From the NCBI RefSeq assembly GCF_003228315.1, contig NZ_CP029693.1, forward strand, positions 3,895,501 through 3,959,500: 64,000 nt of DNA, written 5' to 3'. A model generated the notes under the pieces. It was not told where the DNA came from and did not search any database. It saw nothing but the letters and a program-made list of their open reading frames with translations. This stretch comes from Pseudomonas putida. GTDB taxonomy: Bacteria > Pseudomonadota > Gammaproteobacteria > Pseudomonadales > Pseudomonadaceae. Shown piece after piece: positions 35,228-44,216 of this stretch (position 1 is the first letter of the stretch; each line of letters opens with the position of its first letter). The position numbers and the translations under genes were made by a program.

Positions 35228-37069
35228 ATGCCTGATTACCGCTCGAAAACATCCACCCACGGCCGCAACATGGCCGGCGCCCGCGCCCTGTGGCGCGCCA
35301 CGGGGATGAAAGATGACGACTTCAAGAAGCCGATCATCGCCATTGCCAACTCCTTCACCCAGTTCGTACCGGGCCACGTGCACCTCAAAGACCTGGGCCA
35401 ACTGGTCGCCCGCGAGATTGAACGCGCCGGTGGTGTGGCAAAAGAATTCAACACCATCGCGGTCGATGACGGCATCGCCATGGGTCACGACGGCATGCTC
35501 TATTCGCTGCCGAGCCGCGAGATCATCGCCGACTCCGTCGAGTACATGGTCAACGCCCACTGCGCCGATGCCATCGTCTGCATCTCCAACTGCGACAAGA
35601 TCACCCCCGGCATGCTGATGGCCGCCCTGCGCCTGAACATCCCGGTGATCTTCGTGTCCGGCGGCCCGATGGAAGCCGGCAAGACCAAACTGGCCAGCCA
35701 CGGTCTCGACCTGGTCGACGCCATGGTGATCGCCGCCGACTCCAGCGCTTCTGACGAGAAGGTTGCCGAGTACGAGCGCAGCGCCTGCCCGACCTGCGGT
35801 TCGTGCTCCGGCATGTTCACCGCCAACTCGATGAACTGCCTGACCGAAGCCCTGGGCCTGGCCCTGCCGGGCAACGGTTCGACCCTGGCCACCCACAGCG
35901 ACCGCGAGCAGCTGTTCCTGCAGGCCGGCCGCACCATCGTCGAGCTGTGCAAGCGCTACTACGGCGAGAACGACGATTCGGTGTTGCCGCGCAACATCGC
36001 CAACTTCCAGGCGTTCGAAAACGCCATGATGCTCGACATCGCCATGGGCGGTTCGACCAACACCATCCTGCACCTGCTGGCCGCCGCCCAGGAAGCCGAG
36101 ATCGACTTCGACCTGCGCGACATCGATCGCCTGTCGCGCAAAGTGCCGCAACTGTGCAAGGTCGCGCCGAACATCCAGAAGTACCACATGGAAGACGTGC
36201 ACCGCGCCGGCGGGATCTTCAGCATCCTCGGCTCGCTGGCCCGTGGCGGCCTGCTGCACACCCAGCTGCCGACCGTGCACAGCCGCAGCATGGAAGAAGC
36301 CATCGCCAAGTGGGACATCACCCAGACCAACGACGAAGCGGTGCACCACTTCTTCAAGGCCGGTCCCGCGGGCATCCCGACGCAAACCGCGTTCAGCCAG
36401 TCGACCCGCTGGGAAACCCTGGACGACGACCGTGAAAACGGCTGCATCCGCAGTTTCGAACACGCCTACTCCAAAGAAGGCGGCCTGGCTGTGCTGTACG
36501 GCAACATCGCCCTGGACGGCTGCGTGGTGAAAACCGCCGGCGTCGATGAGTCGATTCACGTGTTCGAAGGCAACGCCAAGATCTTCGAAAGCCAGGACAG
36601 CGCGGTACGCGGCATCCTCGCCGACGAAGTGAAGGAAGGCGACATCGTCATCATTCGCTACGAAGGTCCGAAAGGCGGCCCGGGCATGCAGGAAATGCTC
36701 TACCCGACTTCGTACCTGAAATCCAAAGGCCTGGGCAAAGCCTGCGCCCTGCTCACCGACGGCCGTTTCTCCGGCGGCACCTCGGGCCTGTCCATCGGCC
36801 ACGCTTCGCCGGAAGCCGCTGCCGGTGGCGCGATCGGTCTGGTGCAGGACGGCGACAAAGTGCTGATCGACATTCCTAACCGCTCGATCAACCTGTTGAT
36901 CAGCGACGAAGAACTGGCTGCGCGCCGCGTCGAGCAGGACAAGAAAGGCTGGAAACCGGTGGAAGTGCGTCCACGTAAGGTGACCACTGCGCTGAAGGCC
37001 TACGCTCTGCTGGCGACCAGTGCCGACAAGGGCGCTGTGCGTAACAAGGCGATGCTGGACGGGCTGTAA
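35228..37069 (+). CDS. ilvD: Dihydroxy-acid dehydratase IlvD
   Basis: A 613-residue Fe-S enzyme that dehydrates 2,3-dihydroxy-isovalerate and -methylvalerate, the third step of valine and isoleucine synthesis. Signature motifs [10 protein letters not shown] (about residue 121) and [16 protein letters not shown] (about 192) hold the cluster cysteines; [10 protein letters not shown]-like [16 protein letters not shown] lies near the C-terminus. The early Lys/Asp metal-site motif ([11 protein letters not shown]) is present. Single-gene unit with its own terminator. Confidence 0.97.
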   Translation: MPDYRSKTSTHGRNMAGARALWRATGMKDDDFKKPIIAIANSFTQFVPGHVHLKDLGQLVAREIERAGGVAKEFNTIAVDDGIAMGHDGMLYSLPSREIIADSVEYMVNAHCADAIVCISNCDKITPGMLMAALRLNIPVIFVSGGPMEAGKTKLASHGLDLVDAMVIAADSSASDEKVAEYERSACPTCGSCSGMFTANSMNCLTEALGLALPGNGSTLATHSDREQLFLQAGRTIVELCKRYYGENDDSVLPRNIANFQAFENAMMLDIAMGGSTNTILHLLAAAQEAEIDFDLRDIDRLSRKVPQLCKVAPNIQKYHMEDVHRAGGIFSILGSLARGGLLHTQLPTVHSRSMEEAIAKWDITQTNDEAVHHFFKAGPAGIPTQTAFSQSTRWETLDDDRENGCIRSFEHAYSKEGGLAVLYGNIALDGCVVKTAGVDESIHVFEGNAKIFESQDSAVRGILADEVKEGDIVIIRYEGPKGGPGMQEMLYPTSYLKSKGLGKACALLTDGRFSGGTSGLSIGHASPEAAAGGAIGLVQDGDKVLIDIPNRSINLLISDEELAARRVEQDKKGWKPVEVRPRKVTTALKAYALLATSADKGAVRNKAMLDGL

Positions 37070-37085
37070 GCCTTAATCGCTGAAC

Positions 37086-37118
37086 AAAAAAATGCCCCGC
37101 CAAGTGCGGGGCATTTTT
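37086..37118 (+). terminator. Rho-independent terminator of ilvD
   Basis: TGCCCCGC and GCGGGGCA enclose the loop CAAGT, with runs of A before and T after. It starts 17 bases after the ilvD stop. Confidence 0.93.
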
Positions 37119-37140
37119 GTTTCTACCGGTCACCTTTCAC

Positions 37141-37240
37141 CTGTAGGAGCGAGCCTGCTCGCGATGGACGACAGGGCACCGCGGGGTATCAGGCAGCCAG
37201 CGTCATCGTTGACGACCATCGCGAGCAGGCTCGCTCCTAC
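37141..37240. repeat. REPIN, long class, reverse orientation
   Basis: REP pair of 100 bases between convergent ilvD and the phosphatase gene. On the minus strand the interior reads CGATGGTCGTCAACGATGACG, like the copies at 32768 and 34227. Arms have the common GAGCCTGCTCGC tip. Confidence 0.9.
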
Positions 37241-37255
37241 AAGGAAGCAAAATCC

Positions 37256-38311
37256 TTACTGAATCTCCTCAGGCTTCACGATCACCCAGTTCTTGTCGGC
37301 AGTCACGGTGAGCCCTTCCTTGGCCTGGGCCGCCGCATTCTTGGCCATCATGCCCTGGATCTGGGTCATGTACTTGTCCTTGCGGTTGACCCACAGGTGG
37401 ATGCCGCCCTTGGCCACGTCGACGCTGTGGAACAGCATGTAGCCGTCACTGCTCGGGGTGTCGCCGCCGACCAGCACCGGTTTTTTCCATTCATCGATAT
37501 AGGTCAGGATCGCCGCCTGCTTGCCGGCCATCCAGGTCGCCGGGGTCCACAGGTAAGGGGTCAGTTCCAGGCCGAGGTTGGCCTTCTCGTCATACTTGCC
37601 GGCGCTGATCTGTTTGCGTGCGGTGGTCAGCTCGCCGGTCTTCTGGTCCTTGAGCAGCAGCGACACACCGATCACGTTCTGCGGTTTGACGTTGTAGCCG
37701 TACTTCGGATCAGACGCGACCATGCGCACCAGTTCTTCGGAGGCGGCGGTCATCACGTACACCTCGATACCGTTCTCCATCAGCTTGTTGTACAGCTCTT
37801 GCTGACCGGTGAAGAGTTTCGGCGGATTGACGTCGAGGTTCTTGACCACGTCGCCTTCGTAATAAGTGGCCGGCACCGGCTTGCCGGAGGCCATCATTTC
37901 ATCGACGTAGCCCTTGAGCTCCTTGAGCGTAAAACCCGAGAACACCTGGGCGACCCATGGATAGCAAACCATGTCGTCGACTTCGCAGAGACGGTAGTAG
38001 TAGCTGAACAGGCTTTCCTTGTGGTCGGCGGTGTCCTTGAACGGGATGAGTTTCAGGGAGGGGTCGAGTTTGTCGCGGGTGATCAGGCCCTTGTTCTCCA
38101 TGAACGGCAGCAACGACTCTTCGAGGTCGTAGCGGTAACTGGTGTTGTCCATGTCGAACACCGCATAGTTACCCTTGTTGGCGTTGGCGGCGATCATCGC
38201 GTCCAGCGCCTTGGCCTGATCGGCCGGCCAGTGCTTCAGATCCGTGGCGAGTACCTGGCCGGCGAGGCCCAGGCAAAGTGCAGCAGCGAGTAATTTCGGT
38301 GCGAACTTCAT
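37256..38311 (-). CDS. pchP: Phosphorylcholine phosphatase PchP (HAD superfamily, periplasmic)
   Basis: A 351-residue exported HAD phosphatase. A signal peptide (1-22, ending VLA) precedes the mature protein. Motif I is Asp53-Met-Asp-Asn-Thr57, which becomes 31-35 after cleavage, the numbering known for P. aeruginosa PchP. Motif II is TAASEE, and motif IV is GGDTPSSDGYM, close to the GDTPDSD of PchP. It frees choline from phosphorylcholine produced by phospholipase C. ATG at 38311 has GGGAGA 8 bases before it; an in-frame TTG two codons upstream is rejected. It faces away from the cystine transporter gene. Confidence 0.88.
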   Translation of the reverse strand: MKFAPKLLAAALCLGLAGQVLATDLKHWPADQAKALDAMIAANANKGNYAVFDMDNTSYRYDLEESLLPFMENKGLITRDKLDPSLKLIPFKDTADHKESLFSYYYRLCEVDDMVCYPWVAQVFSGFTLKELKGYVDEMMASGKPVPATYYEGDVVKNLDVNPPKLFTGQQELYNKLMENGIEVYVMTAASEELVRMVASDPKYGYNVKPQNVIGVSLLLKDQKTGELTTARKQISAGKYDEKANLGLELTPYLWTPATWMAGKQAAILTYIDEWKKPVLVGGDTPSSDGYMLFHSVDVAKGGIHLWVNRKDKYMTQIQGMMAKNAAAQAKEGLTVTADKNWVIVKPEEIQ

Positions 38312-38508
38312 TGGCAAAATCTCCCTGAATGAAAGAGATCGACGCTAACAAATATGTATGACAGTCCTCGTCTGTCAGCGACCGCCATCATGCCCATCGC
38401 GCCAGTTGCATCCCTGAAGGCGACACCCGCTTATTCCAAAAACGACAGTTACAAGACGTTTTTGATATTAATTCATTAGATTTCAAGCTGTTAGGCTTCC
38501 CGGTTCGC

Positions 38509-38528
38509 AACTGCCCCGGAAGGCAGTT
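38509..38528. other. Short hairpin upstream of the cystine transporter
   Basis: AACTGCC and GGCAGTT enclose the loop CCGGAA, 24 bases before the transporter ATG. It could form in the leader RNA. A function is not shown. Confidence 0.5.
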
Positions 38529-38552
38529 CGCACATGTCTAATGGGAGTCCCA

Positions 38553-39944
38553 ATGAATCTGCCGCTGATTCTCAATCTGCTGGTGTTCCTCGCCCTGCTC
38601 CTGGGCCTGGCACAAACTCGCCACACAACATTCAGCCTGGCGAAGAAAGTCCTGCTCGCCCTGGTGCTGGGCGTGGTGTTCGGTGTTGCGCTGCACACGA
38701 TCTATGGCACCGGCAATCCCGTGCTGAAAGCTTCAATTTCCTGGTTCGATCTGGTGGGCAACGGTTATGTGCAGTTGCTGCAAATGATCGTGATCCCGCT
38801 GGTATTTGCCTCGATCCTCAGCGCCGTGGCCCGTCTGCACAACGCTTCGTCGCTGGGCAAGATCAGCTTCCTCACCATCGGCACGCTGCTGTTTACCACC
38901 GCCATCGCGGCGCTGATCGGCATCGGCCTGACCAACCTGTTCGGCCTGACCGCCGAAGGACTGGTCGCCGGCACCCAGGAACTGGCCCGCCTGCAAGTCA
39001 TCCAGTCCGATTACGCAGGCAAGGTCGCCGACCTGAATGTGCCGCAGCTGTTGCTGTCGTTCATCCCGCAAAATCCGTTCGCCGACCTGGCGCGGGCCAA
39101 GCCGACGTCGATCATCAGCGTCGTGATCTTCGCCGCCTTCCTCGGTGTCGCCGCGCTGCAACTGCTCAAGGATGACGTGGAAAAAGGTCAGAAAGTGATC
39201 AACGCCATCGACACCCTGCAAGCCTGGGTAACGCGCCTGGTGCGTCTGGTGATGAAGCTGACACCATACGGCGTGCTGGCGCTGATGACCAAAGTGGTGG
39301 CCGGCTCCAACCTGCAGGACATCATCAAGCTCGGCAGTTTCGTGGTGGTGTCCTACATCGGCCTGGGGCTGATGTTTGTCGTTCATGGTTTGCTGGTGTC
39401 CGCTGCGGGGATCAATCCGCTGCGTTTCTTCCGCAAGATCTGGCCGGTGCTGACGTTCGCCTTCACCAGCCGTTCGAGCGCCGCGACCATTCCGTTGAGC
39501 ATCGAAGCGCAGACCAGCCGCCTGGGCATTCCACAGTCCGTGGCCAGCTTTGCCGCGTCGTTCGGCGCGACCATTGGCCAGAATGGCTGTGCCGGCCTGT
39601 ACCCGGCGATGCTGGCGGTAATGGTGGCGCCGACCGTTGGCATTAACCCGCTGGACCCGTTGTGGATCGCGACGCTGGTGGCGATTGTGACGTTGAGTTC
39701 GGCCGGAGTGGCCGGGGTGGGTGGCGGTGCGACCTTTGCCGCGCTGATCGTGCTGCCGGCGATGGGCTTGCCGGTGTCACTGGTGGCGTTGCTGATTTCG
39801 GTCGAACCGTTGATCGATATGGGACGTACGGCGTTGAACGTGAGTGGGTCGATCACGGCCGGGGCGATTACCAGTCAGGTGATGCAGCAGACGGATAAAG
39901 AAGTGCTTGAGGCGGATGAGCATTCGGCGTTGGCGCATGCTTAA
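38553..39944 (+). CDS. L-cystine:cation symporter (DAACS family, TcyP/YdjN-like)
   Basis: A 463-residue inner-membrane symporter with about eight helices and two re-entrant loops. Family motifs are [11 protein letters not shown] (hairpin 1, about residue 305), [17 protein letters not shown] (about 335), [11 protein letters not shown] (hairpin 2) and the late [11 protein letters not shown]. The NG-x-G and NVSG forms fit the cystine branch more than glutamate or C4-dicarboxylate carriers. ATG at 38553 has GGGAG before it and starts a hydrophobic helix; an in-frame codon four residues upstream overlaps that site. Confidence 0.86.
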   Translation: MNLPLILNLLVFLALLLGLAQTRHTTFSLAKKVLLALVLGVVFGVALHTIYGTGNPVLKASISWFDLVGNGYVQLLQMIVIPLVFASILSAVARLHNASSLGKISFLTIGTLLFTTAIAALIGIGLTNLFGLTAEGLVAGTQELARLQVIQSDYAGKVADLNVPQLLLSFIPQNPFADLARAKPTSIISVVIFAAFLGVAALQLLKDDVEKGQKVINAIDTLQAWVTRLVRLVMKLTPYGVLALMTKVVAGSNLQDIIKLGSFVVVSYIGLGLMFVVHGLLVSAAGINPLRFFRKIWPVLTFAFTSRSSAATIPLSIEAQTSRLGIPQSVASFAASFGATIGQNGCAGLYPAMLAVMVAPTVGINPLDPLWIATLVAIVTLSSAGVAGVGGGATFAALIVLPAMGLPVSLVALLISVEPLIDMGRTALNVSGSITAGAITSQVMQQTDKEVLEADEHSALAHA

Positions 39945-39968
39945 ACTCTTCAGTGCTTGATCTGGCCT

Positions 39969-40060
39969 CATCGCGGGCAAGCCTTGCTCCCACAGGTTCT
40001 ATGTTGGTCGCAAATATTGCGTACGACTCAAACCCTGTAGGAGCAAGGCTTGCCCGCGAT
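39969..40060. repeat. REPIN, GGGCAAGCCTTGC tip variant
   Basis: REP pair between the convergent transporter and folA genes. Its interior (GTTGGTCGCAAATATTGCGTACGACTC) resembles that of the copy at 44101, and both share the GCAAGCCTTGC tip. It ends five bases from the folA stop. Confidence 0.9.
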
Positions 40061-40064
40061 GCTT

Positions 40065-40577
40065 TTAGGCTTTCTCCCAAACCTCGAAGTTGTACGCCGG
40101 CTTGTCACCTTCCGCTGGATTCGGAGCATTGGACACCAGTTTCCATTGCCGCTGATCAAACTCCGGAAACCACGCATCCCCTTCCGGGCTCAACGCCACG
40201 CGCGTCAGGTACAACCGATCAGCCTGCGCCAACCCCTGCGCATACAACTGCGCCCCGCCAATCAGCATCAGCTCATCGACGCCCTGCTCTTTCGCCCATG
40301 CTTCGGCGCGAACCACGGCGGCTTCCAGCGACGGGTAAACCTCGGCGCCTTCCAGCACCAGATCCGCCTGGCGGCTGACCACGATGTTCAAGCGGCCCGG
40401 CAACGGACGGCCGAGGGAGTCCCAGGTCTTGCGACCCATGATGATCGGCTTGCCCAGGGTGGTGGCCTTGAAGTATTTGAAATCCCCCGGCAGGTGCCAG
40501 GGCATGCTGTTGTCGACGCCGATCACGCGGTTTTCACCGAGGGCCGCGATCAGGCTTAAGGGGAGTGATTTAGTCAT
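40065..40577 (-). CDS. folA: Dihydrofolate reductase
   Basis: A 170-residue NADPH-dependent enzyme that regenerates tetrahydrofolate, consumed by ThyA. Motifs are LIAALGENRVIGVDNSMPWHLPGD (the catalytic Asp near residue 29), IIMGRKTWDSLGRPLPGR and IGGAQLYAQ. Start at MTKSLPLS; longer in-frame forms add a non-family tail. thyA lies 12 kb away rather than next to folA. Confidence 0.96.
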   Translation of the reverse strand: MTKSLPLSLIAALGENRVIGVDNSMPWHLPGDFKYFKATTLGKPIIMGRKTWDSLGRPLPGRLNIVVSRQADLVLEGAEVYPSLEAAVVRAEAWAKEQGVDELMLIGGAQLYAQGLAQADRLYLTRVALSPEGDAWFPEFDQRQWKLVSNAPNPAEGDKPAYNFEVWEKA

Positions 40578-40662
40578 GCCGGCGAGGATACCAGAGCCTT
40601 GCTTTCGCCGATAAGCGCCACAGCGGTTATGCTCACAGCTCAATTAAGCGACGGGATGCCGC

Positions 40663-42033
40663 GTGACTGAACTGAATAACCTCTGGCTGACAGAAACCAT
40701 CCGCCTGCGCGAAGAGCACGCAGGTCCCCTGGAAGACCTGGAAGCCAATCGCCTCGCCCGCAGCGCCGGCGGCGACTTGCCGACACGCATTCAACGCCGG
40801 GCCCTGTGGCTGGCCGAACGGGATGGTTTGAGCAGCGCGCTCGTGCATTGGCTGCAGGGCGCGCGACTGGCGCTACTCGTGCTGGCGGTGCTGGCCGTGG
40901 TCAGCGGCGCCGGCCTGGCGTTTGCCGCACTGGCTGACGGGCAGACGCCGGTCAATGTGTTCTGGGCCTTGGGCAGCCTGCTCGGGCTCAATCTGATTCT
41001 GCTGTTGAGCTGGGCATTGGGCCTGGTGTTTGCCGGCGAACACGGCGCCAGCCTCGGGCGCCTGTGGTTGTGGCTCAGCGAAAAACTCGCTCGCGACGCC
41101 AAGGCTGCACAACTGGCGCCGGCCCTTCTGTTATTGCTGCAACGACAGAAACTCAATCGCTGGGCCATCGGTGTGCTGGTCAACGGTTTGTGGCTACTGG
41201 CGATGCTCAGTGCATTGGTCATTCTGCTGACGCTGATGGCGACCCGGCGCTACGGTTTCGTTTGGGAAACCACCATCCTCGGTGCCGATACCTTTATCAC
41301 GGTGACTCAGGCCCTCGGCGCCCTGCCGGCCCTGCTCGGCTTCAGCGTGCCGACCGTCGAGATGATCCGCGCCAGTGGCGATGCCGCGCTGAACATCGAA
41401 AGCGCCCGTCAAGCCTGGGCCGCGTGGCTGGTTGGCGTGTTGCTGGTCTACGGCGTGTTGCCGCGCCTGCTGCTGGCGCTGTTTTGCCTGTGGCGATGGA
41501 AAACCGGTCGGGCAGCCTTGCATCTGGATCTGAACCTGCCGGGCTACGCGCAATTGCGCGAACGCCTGATGCCCACCAGCGAACGCCTGGGCATCAGCGA
41601 TGCGGCGCCCGAGCAACTTCATCGGGTCGAAAGCGGGGTCAGCGAAGCGCAGAGTGAAGGTGCCTTGCTGGTGGCCATCGAGCTGGACGACCAGCGCCCA
41701 TGGCCGCCACAACTGCCGAAAAACGTCAGCAACGCCGGCATTCTCGACAGCCGCGAATCACGAAACAAACTGCTCGAACAGTTGAGCCGCTTCCCGCCGG
41801 CCCGCCTGGCCATCGCCTGCGATCCGCGACGCTCGCCAGATCGCGGCAGCCTGGCGTTGATCGCCGAACTGGCTCGCAACGCCAGCGCCACCCGCGTCTG
41901 GTTGTTGCAGGCGCCGCCCGGCGAAGCGCTGGATGGCGATCGCCTCGGTGATTGGCATGCGGCGTTGCAACAGCTGGAGCTTCAATTCGCCGATAGCGCG
42001 CCGTTGAATTGGCTGGAGACCGGTCATGACTAA
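40663..42033 (+). CDS. DUF2868 membrane protein, partner of the DUF3482 GTPase
   Basis: A 456-residue inner-membrane protein. Four hydrophobic segments lie at about residues 67-90, 98-122, 168-190 and 245-270; the rest is cytosolic, with an Asp/Arg-rich C-terminal domain (about 300-455) that has a Rossmann-like look (LVAIELDD, RLAIACDPRRSPDRG, ATRVWLLQAPP). GTG start at 40663; no in-frame ATG is nearby. It overlaps the GTPase gene by 8 bases, and the two families always seem to occur together. Function unknown. Confidence 0.8.
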   Translation: MTELNNLWLTETIRLREEHAGPLEDLEANRLARSAGGDLPTRIQRRALWLAERDGLSSALVHWLQGARLALLVLAVLAVVSGAGLAFAALADGQTPVNVFWALGSLLGLNLILLLSWALGLVFAGEHGASLGRLWLWLSEKLARDAKAAQLAPALLLLLQRQKLNRWAIGVLVNGLWLLAMLSALVILLTLMATRRYGFVWETTILGADTFITVTQALGALPALLGFSVPTVEMIRASGDAALNIESARQAWAAWLVGVLLVYGVLPRLLLALFCLWRWKTGRAALHLDLNLPGYAQLRERLMPTSERLGISDAAPEQLHRVESGVSEAQSEGALLVAIELDDQRPWPPQLPKNVSNAGILDSRESRNKLLEQLSRFPPARLAIACDPRRSPDRGSLALIAELARNASATRVWLLQAPPGEALDGDRLGDWHAALQQLELQFADSAPLNWLETGHD

Positions 42034-43390
42034 GCCACTCAAGCTCGCCGTAGTCGGTCATACCAACGTCGGAAAAACCTCGTTGCTGCGCACCCTGACC
42101 CGTGACGTAGGCTTCGGCGAAGTCTCCCACCGCCCCAGCACCACGCGGCATGTAGAGGGCGCTCGTTTATCCGTGGACGGCGAACCTCTGCTCGACCTGT
42201 TCGATACCCCCGGCCTTGAAGACGCCATCGCCCTGCTCGATTACCTCGAACGCCTGGAGCGACCCGGCGAACGCTTGGACGGCCCGGCACGACTGGCTCG
42301 TTTTCTTGAAGGCAGCGAAGCACGGCAGCGTTTCGAACAGGAAGCCAAGGTGCTTCGGCAACTGCTGACCTGCGATGCCGGCCTTTACGTGATCGATGCC
42401 CGCGAACCGGTGCTGGCCAAGTACCGAGACGAACTGGAAGTGCTGGCCGGCTGCGGCAAACCACTGCTGCCGGTACTGAATTTCGTCAGCAGCGACAATC
42501 ACCGCGAACCGGCGTGGCGTGAGGCGCTCGCGCGTCTGGGCCTGCATGCGCTGGTGCGCTTCGACAGCGTGGCGCCGCCGGAGGATGGGGAGCGCCGACT
42601 CTATGAAAGCCTCGCGCTCTTGCTCGAACATGCCCGCCCGCAACTGGAGCGGTTGATTGCCGATCAGCAGGCGCAACGGCTGGCGCGACAGCAAAGTGCA
42701 GCGCGGCTGATCGCCGAATTATTGATCGACTGCGCCGCCTGCCGCCGCAGTGTGGTCAGCGATGCCGAGCAGGAACAGCAGGCCATCAACGAACTGCGCA
42801 AAGCCGTTCGCCAACGGGAACAGCGCTGCGTCGAAGCCTTGCTCAAGCTCTATGCGTTTCGCCCACAGGATGCGGCGGCCAGTGACTTGCCGCTGCTCGA
42901 CGGTCGCTGGGGCGATGATCTGTTCAACCCGGAAACCCTCAAGCAATTGGGCGTGCGGGTCGGTGGCGGGATCGCGGCGGGCGCGGCTGCCGGGGCCGGG
43001 GTCGACTTGCTGGTGGGTGGCATTACCCTCGGTGCCGCTGCACTGGCCGGGGCTATTGCCGGCGGTGCACTGCAAACCGCACGCACTTATGGCAGTCGTC
43101 TGTTGGGCAAGATCAAGGGACAGCGGGAGCTTACGGTGGATGACAATGTGCTGCGGCTGTTGGCGCTGCGCCAGCGGCAACTGCTGCAGGCGCTGGAAGC
43201 TCGCGGGCATGCGGCGATGGACAGCATTCAGGTGGCGACGCCTCAGGACAAGACCTGGCGCGAGGGGAAACTGCCGGAAGCCTTGAGCAAGGCGCGGGCG
43301 CATCCGCAATGGTCGTCGTTAAATGCCCACGCGAAGCTGAGTCAGTCAGAGCGCCAGGAACAAATCGAAGCGCTGGCACAGCAACTGTAG
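42026..43390 (+). CDS. DUF3482 GTPase, Era/EngA-like with membrane-active C-terminus
   Basis: A 454-residue protein with an N-terminal TRAFAC GTPase domain. The P-loop is GHTNVGKTS (about residues 11-19), Thr/G2 falls in the PSTTRHVEG stretch, and G3 is DLFDTPGLED. The G4 position reads LNFVSS rather than NKxD, so nucleotide specificity is uncertain. About residues 315-350 are glycine/alanine-rich and hydrophobic. It overlaps the DUF2868 gene. Its last sense codon and stop (CTG TAG) are supplied by the first bases of the REPIN at 43385. Confidence 0.82.
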   Translation: MTKPLKLAVVGHTNVGKTSLLRTLTRDVGFGEVSHRPSTTRHVEGARLSVDGEPLLDLFDTPGLEDAIALLDYLERLERPGERLDGPARLARFLEGSEARQRFEQEAKVLRQLLTCDAGLYVIDAREPVLAKYRDELEVLAGCGKPLLPVLNFVSSDNHREPAWREALARLGLHALVRFDSVAPPEDGERRLYESLALLLEHARPQLERLIADQQAQRLARQQSAARLIAELLIDCAACRRSVVSDAEQEQQAINELRKAVRQREQRCVEALLKLYAFRPQDAAASDLPLLDGRWGDDLFNPETLKQLGVRVGGGIAAGAAAGAGVDLLVGGITLGAAALAGAIAGGALQTARTYGSRLLGKIKGQRELTVDDNVLRLLALRQRQLLQALEARGHAAMDSIQVATPQDKTWREGKLPEALSKARAHPQWSSLNAHAKLSQSERQEQIEALAQQL

Positions 43391-43486
43391 GAGCGAGCCT
43401 GCTCGCGATGGACGTCAACGATAACGCTGGCAGCCTGACGCCCAGCGGCGCTCTCTGGTTCATCGCGAGCAGGCTCGCTCCTACAG
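43385..43486. repeat. REPIN, long class, overlapping a gene end
   Basis: REP pair with interior GATGGACGTCAACGATAACG. Its first six bases CTGTAG are also the last codon and stop of the DUF3482 gene. Confidence 0.9.
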
Positions 43487-43495
43487 TTGACCGGG

Positions 43496-44053
43496 TTATG
43501 CAGCCAATAGCCGCAGTGCCTTTTCCTTCAATAGCCCCAAATCCATCACCGGCACATGCATCTCCTTGGCCAGTTCATCCCACTGGCGCATGCGCAGACT
43601 CACTTCGCACAACGGATCCTGCTCGAAGGCATCGGCTTCGGCGTCGGTCATCACCCCGCCCTGATACTCCAGGGTCCGGCGACTGGCTTCACTCAAACGC
43701 TCGTAGTACCCCGGCTCTCGGAGCGTCAGATAACGCTTGGCCTGAACGTGGTACTCCACCAGCCGTGCCATGCGTTCGCTGAAACCCGCACTGCGCAGGT
43801 AATCGGCGCCCAGCCGCTCATGGCTGACCACGCCAAAGCCGCCCATGTTTTCCGCATCTTCAGCGCAGATGTGCCCGATGTCGTGGAAGAACGCCGCGAG
43901 CACCACTTCGTCGTCGAAGCCTTCGGCCATCGCGCACTGCGCGGCCTGGGACATGTGCTCGATCTGCGATACCGGCTCGCCAATGTAATCGGCGGCGCCG
44001 AAGCGCTCGTACAGGGCGAAGACCTTGGCGACTGCTTGTTCGTTGGGGTTCAT
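43496..44053 (-). CDS. PhnZ-like HD-domain phosphonate oxygenase (mixed-valent diiron)
   Basis: A 185-residue HD-fold protein of the phosphonate-operon HDIG family. The iron ligands of PhnZ line up one for one: His33, His57, Asp58, His78, His102 and Asp159 (PhnZ H34, H58, D59, H80, H104, D161). Tyr23 and Glu26 in DYIGE match the Tyr24/Glu27 pair that marks the oxygenase branch, and Lys106 and Arg156 match phosphonate-contact positions. PhnZ cleaves the C-P bond of 2-amino-1-hydroxyethylphosphonate to glycine and phosphate. The partner hydroxylase PhnY (or TmpA) is not in the window, so the substrate is open. It follows the transporter genes, 163 bases away, with a REPIN between. Confidence 0.83.
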   Translation of the reverse strand: MNPNEQAVAKVFALYERFGAADYIGEPVSQIEHMSQAAQCAMAEGFDDEVVLAAFFHDIGHICAEDAENMGGFGVVSHERLGADYLRSAGFSERMARLVEYHVQAKRYLTLREPGYYERLSEASRRTLEYQGGVMTDAEADAFEQDPLCEVSLRMRQWDELAKEMHVPVMDLGLLKEKALRLLAA

Positions 44054-44100
44054 CAGAAGTCTCTCGATGAAGTGAAATGTGTGCTGAATGGTAGACCGTC

Positions 44101-44192
44101 ATCGCGGGCAAGCCTTGCTCCCACAGATTCAGTGTCGATCACAAAAATTGTGTACGACCCAGACTCTGTGGGAGCAAGGCTTGCCCGCGATG
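44101..44192. repeat. REPIN, GGGCAAGCCTTGC tip variant, inside the phosphonate locus
   Basis: REP pair between the binding-protein gene and the PhnZ-like gene. Interior (GTGTCGATCACAAAAATTGTGTACGACCC) resembles that at 39969. Confidence 0.9.
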
Positions 44193-44216
44193 GGGCCCTA
44201 ACAGGCTGCGAAGATC

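Noticed and set aside
43496-44053. Simple HD phosphohydrolase call for the PhnZ-like protein
   Set aside because: The Tyr23/Glu26 pair and the exact ligand spacing fit the diiron oxygenase branch, and the neighbours are phosphonate transport genes.
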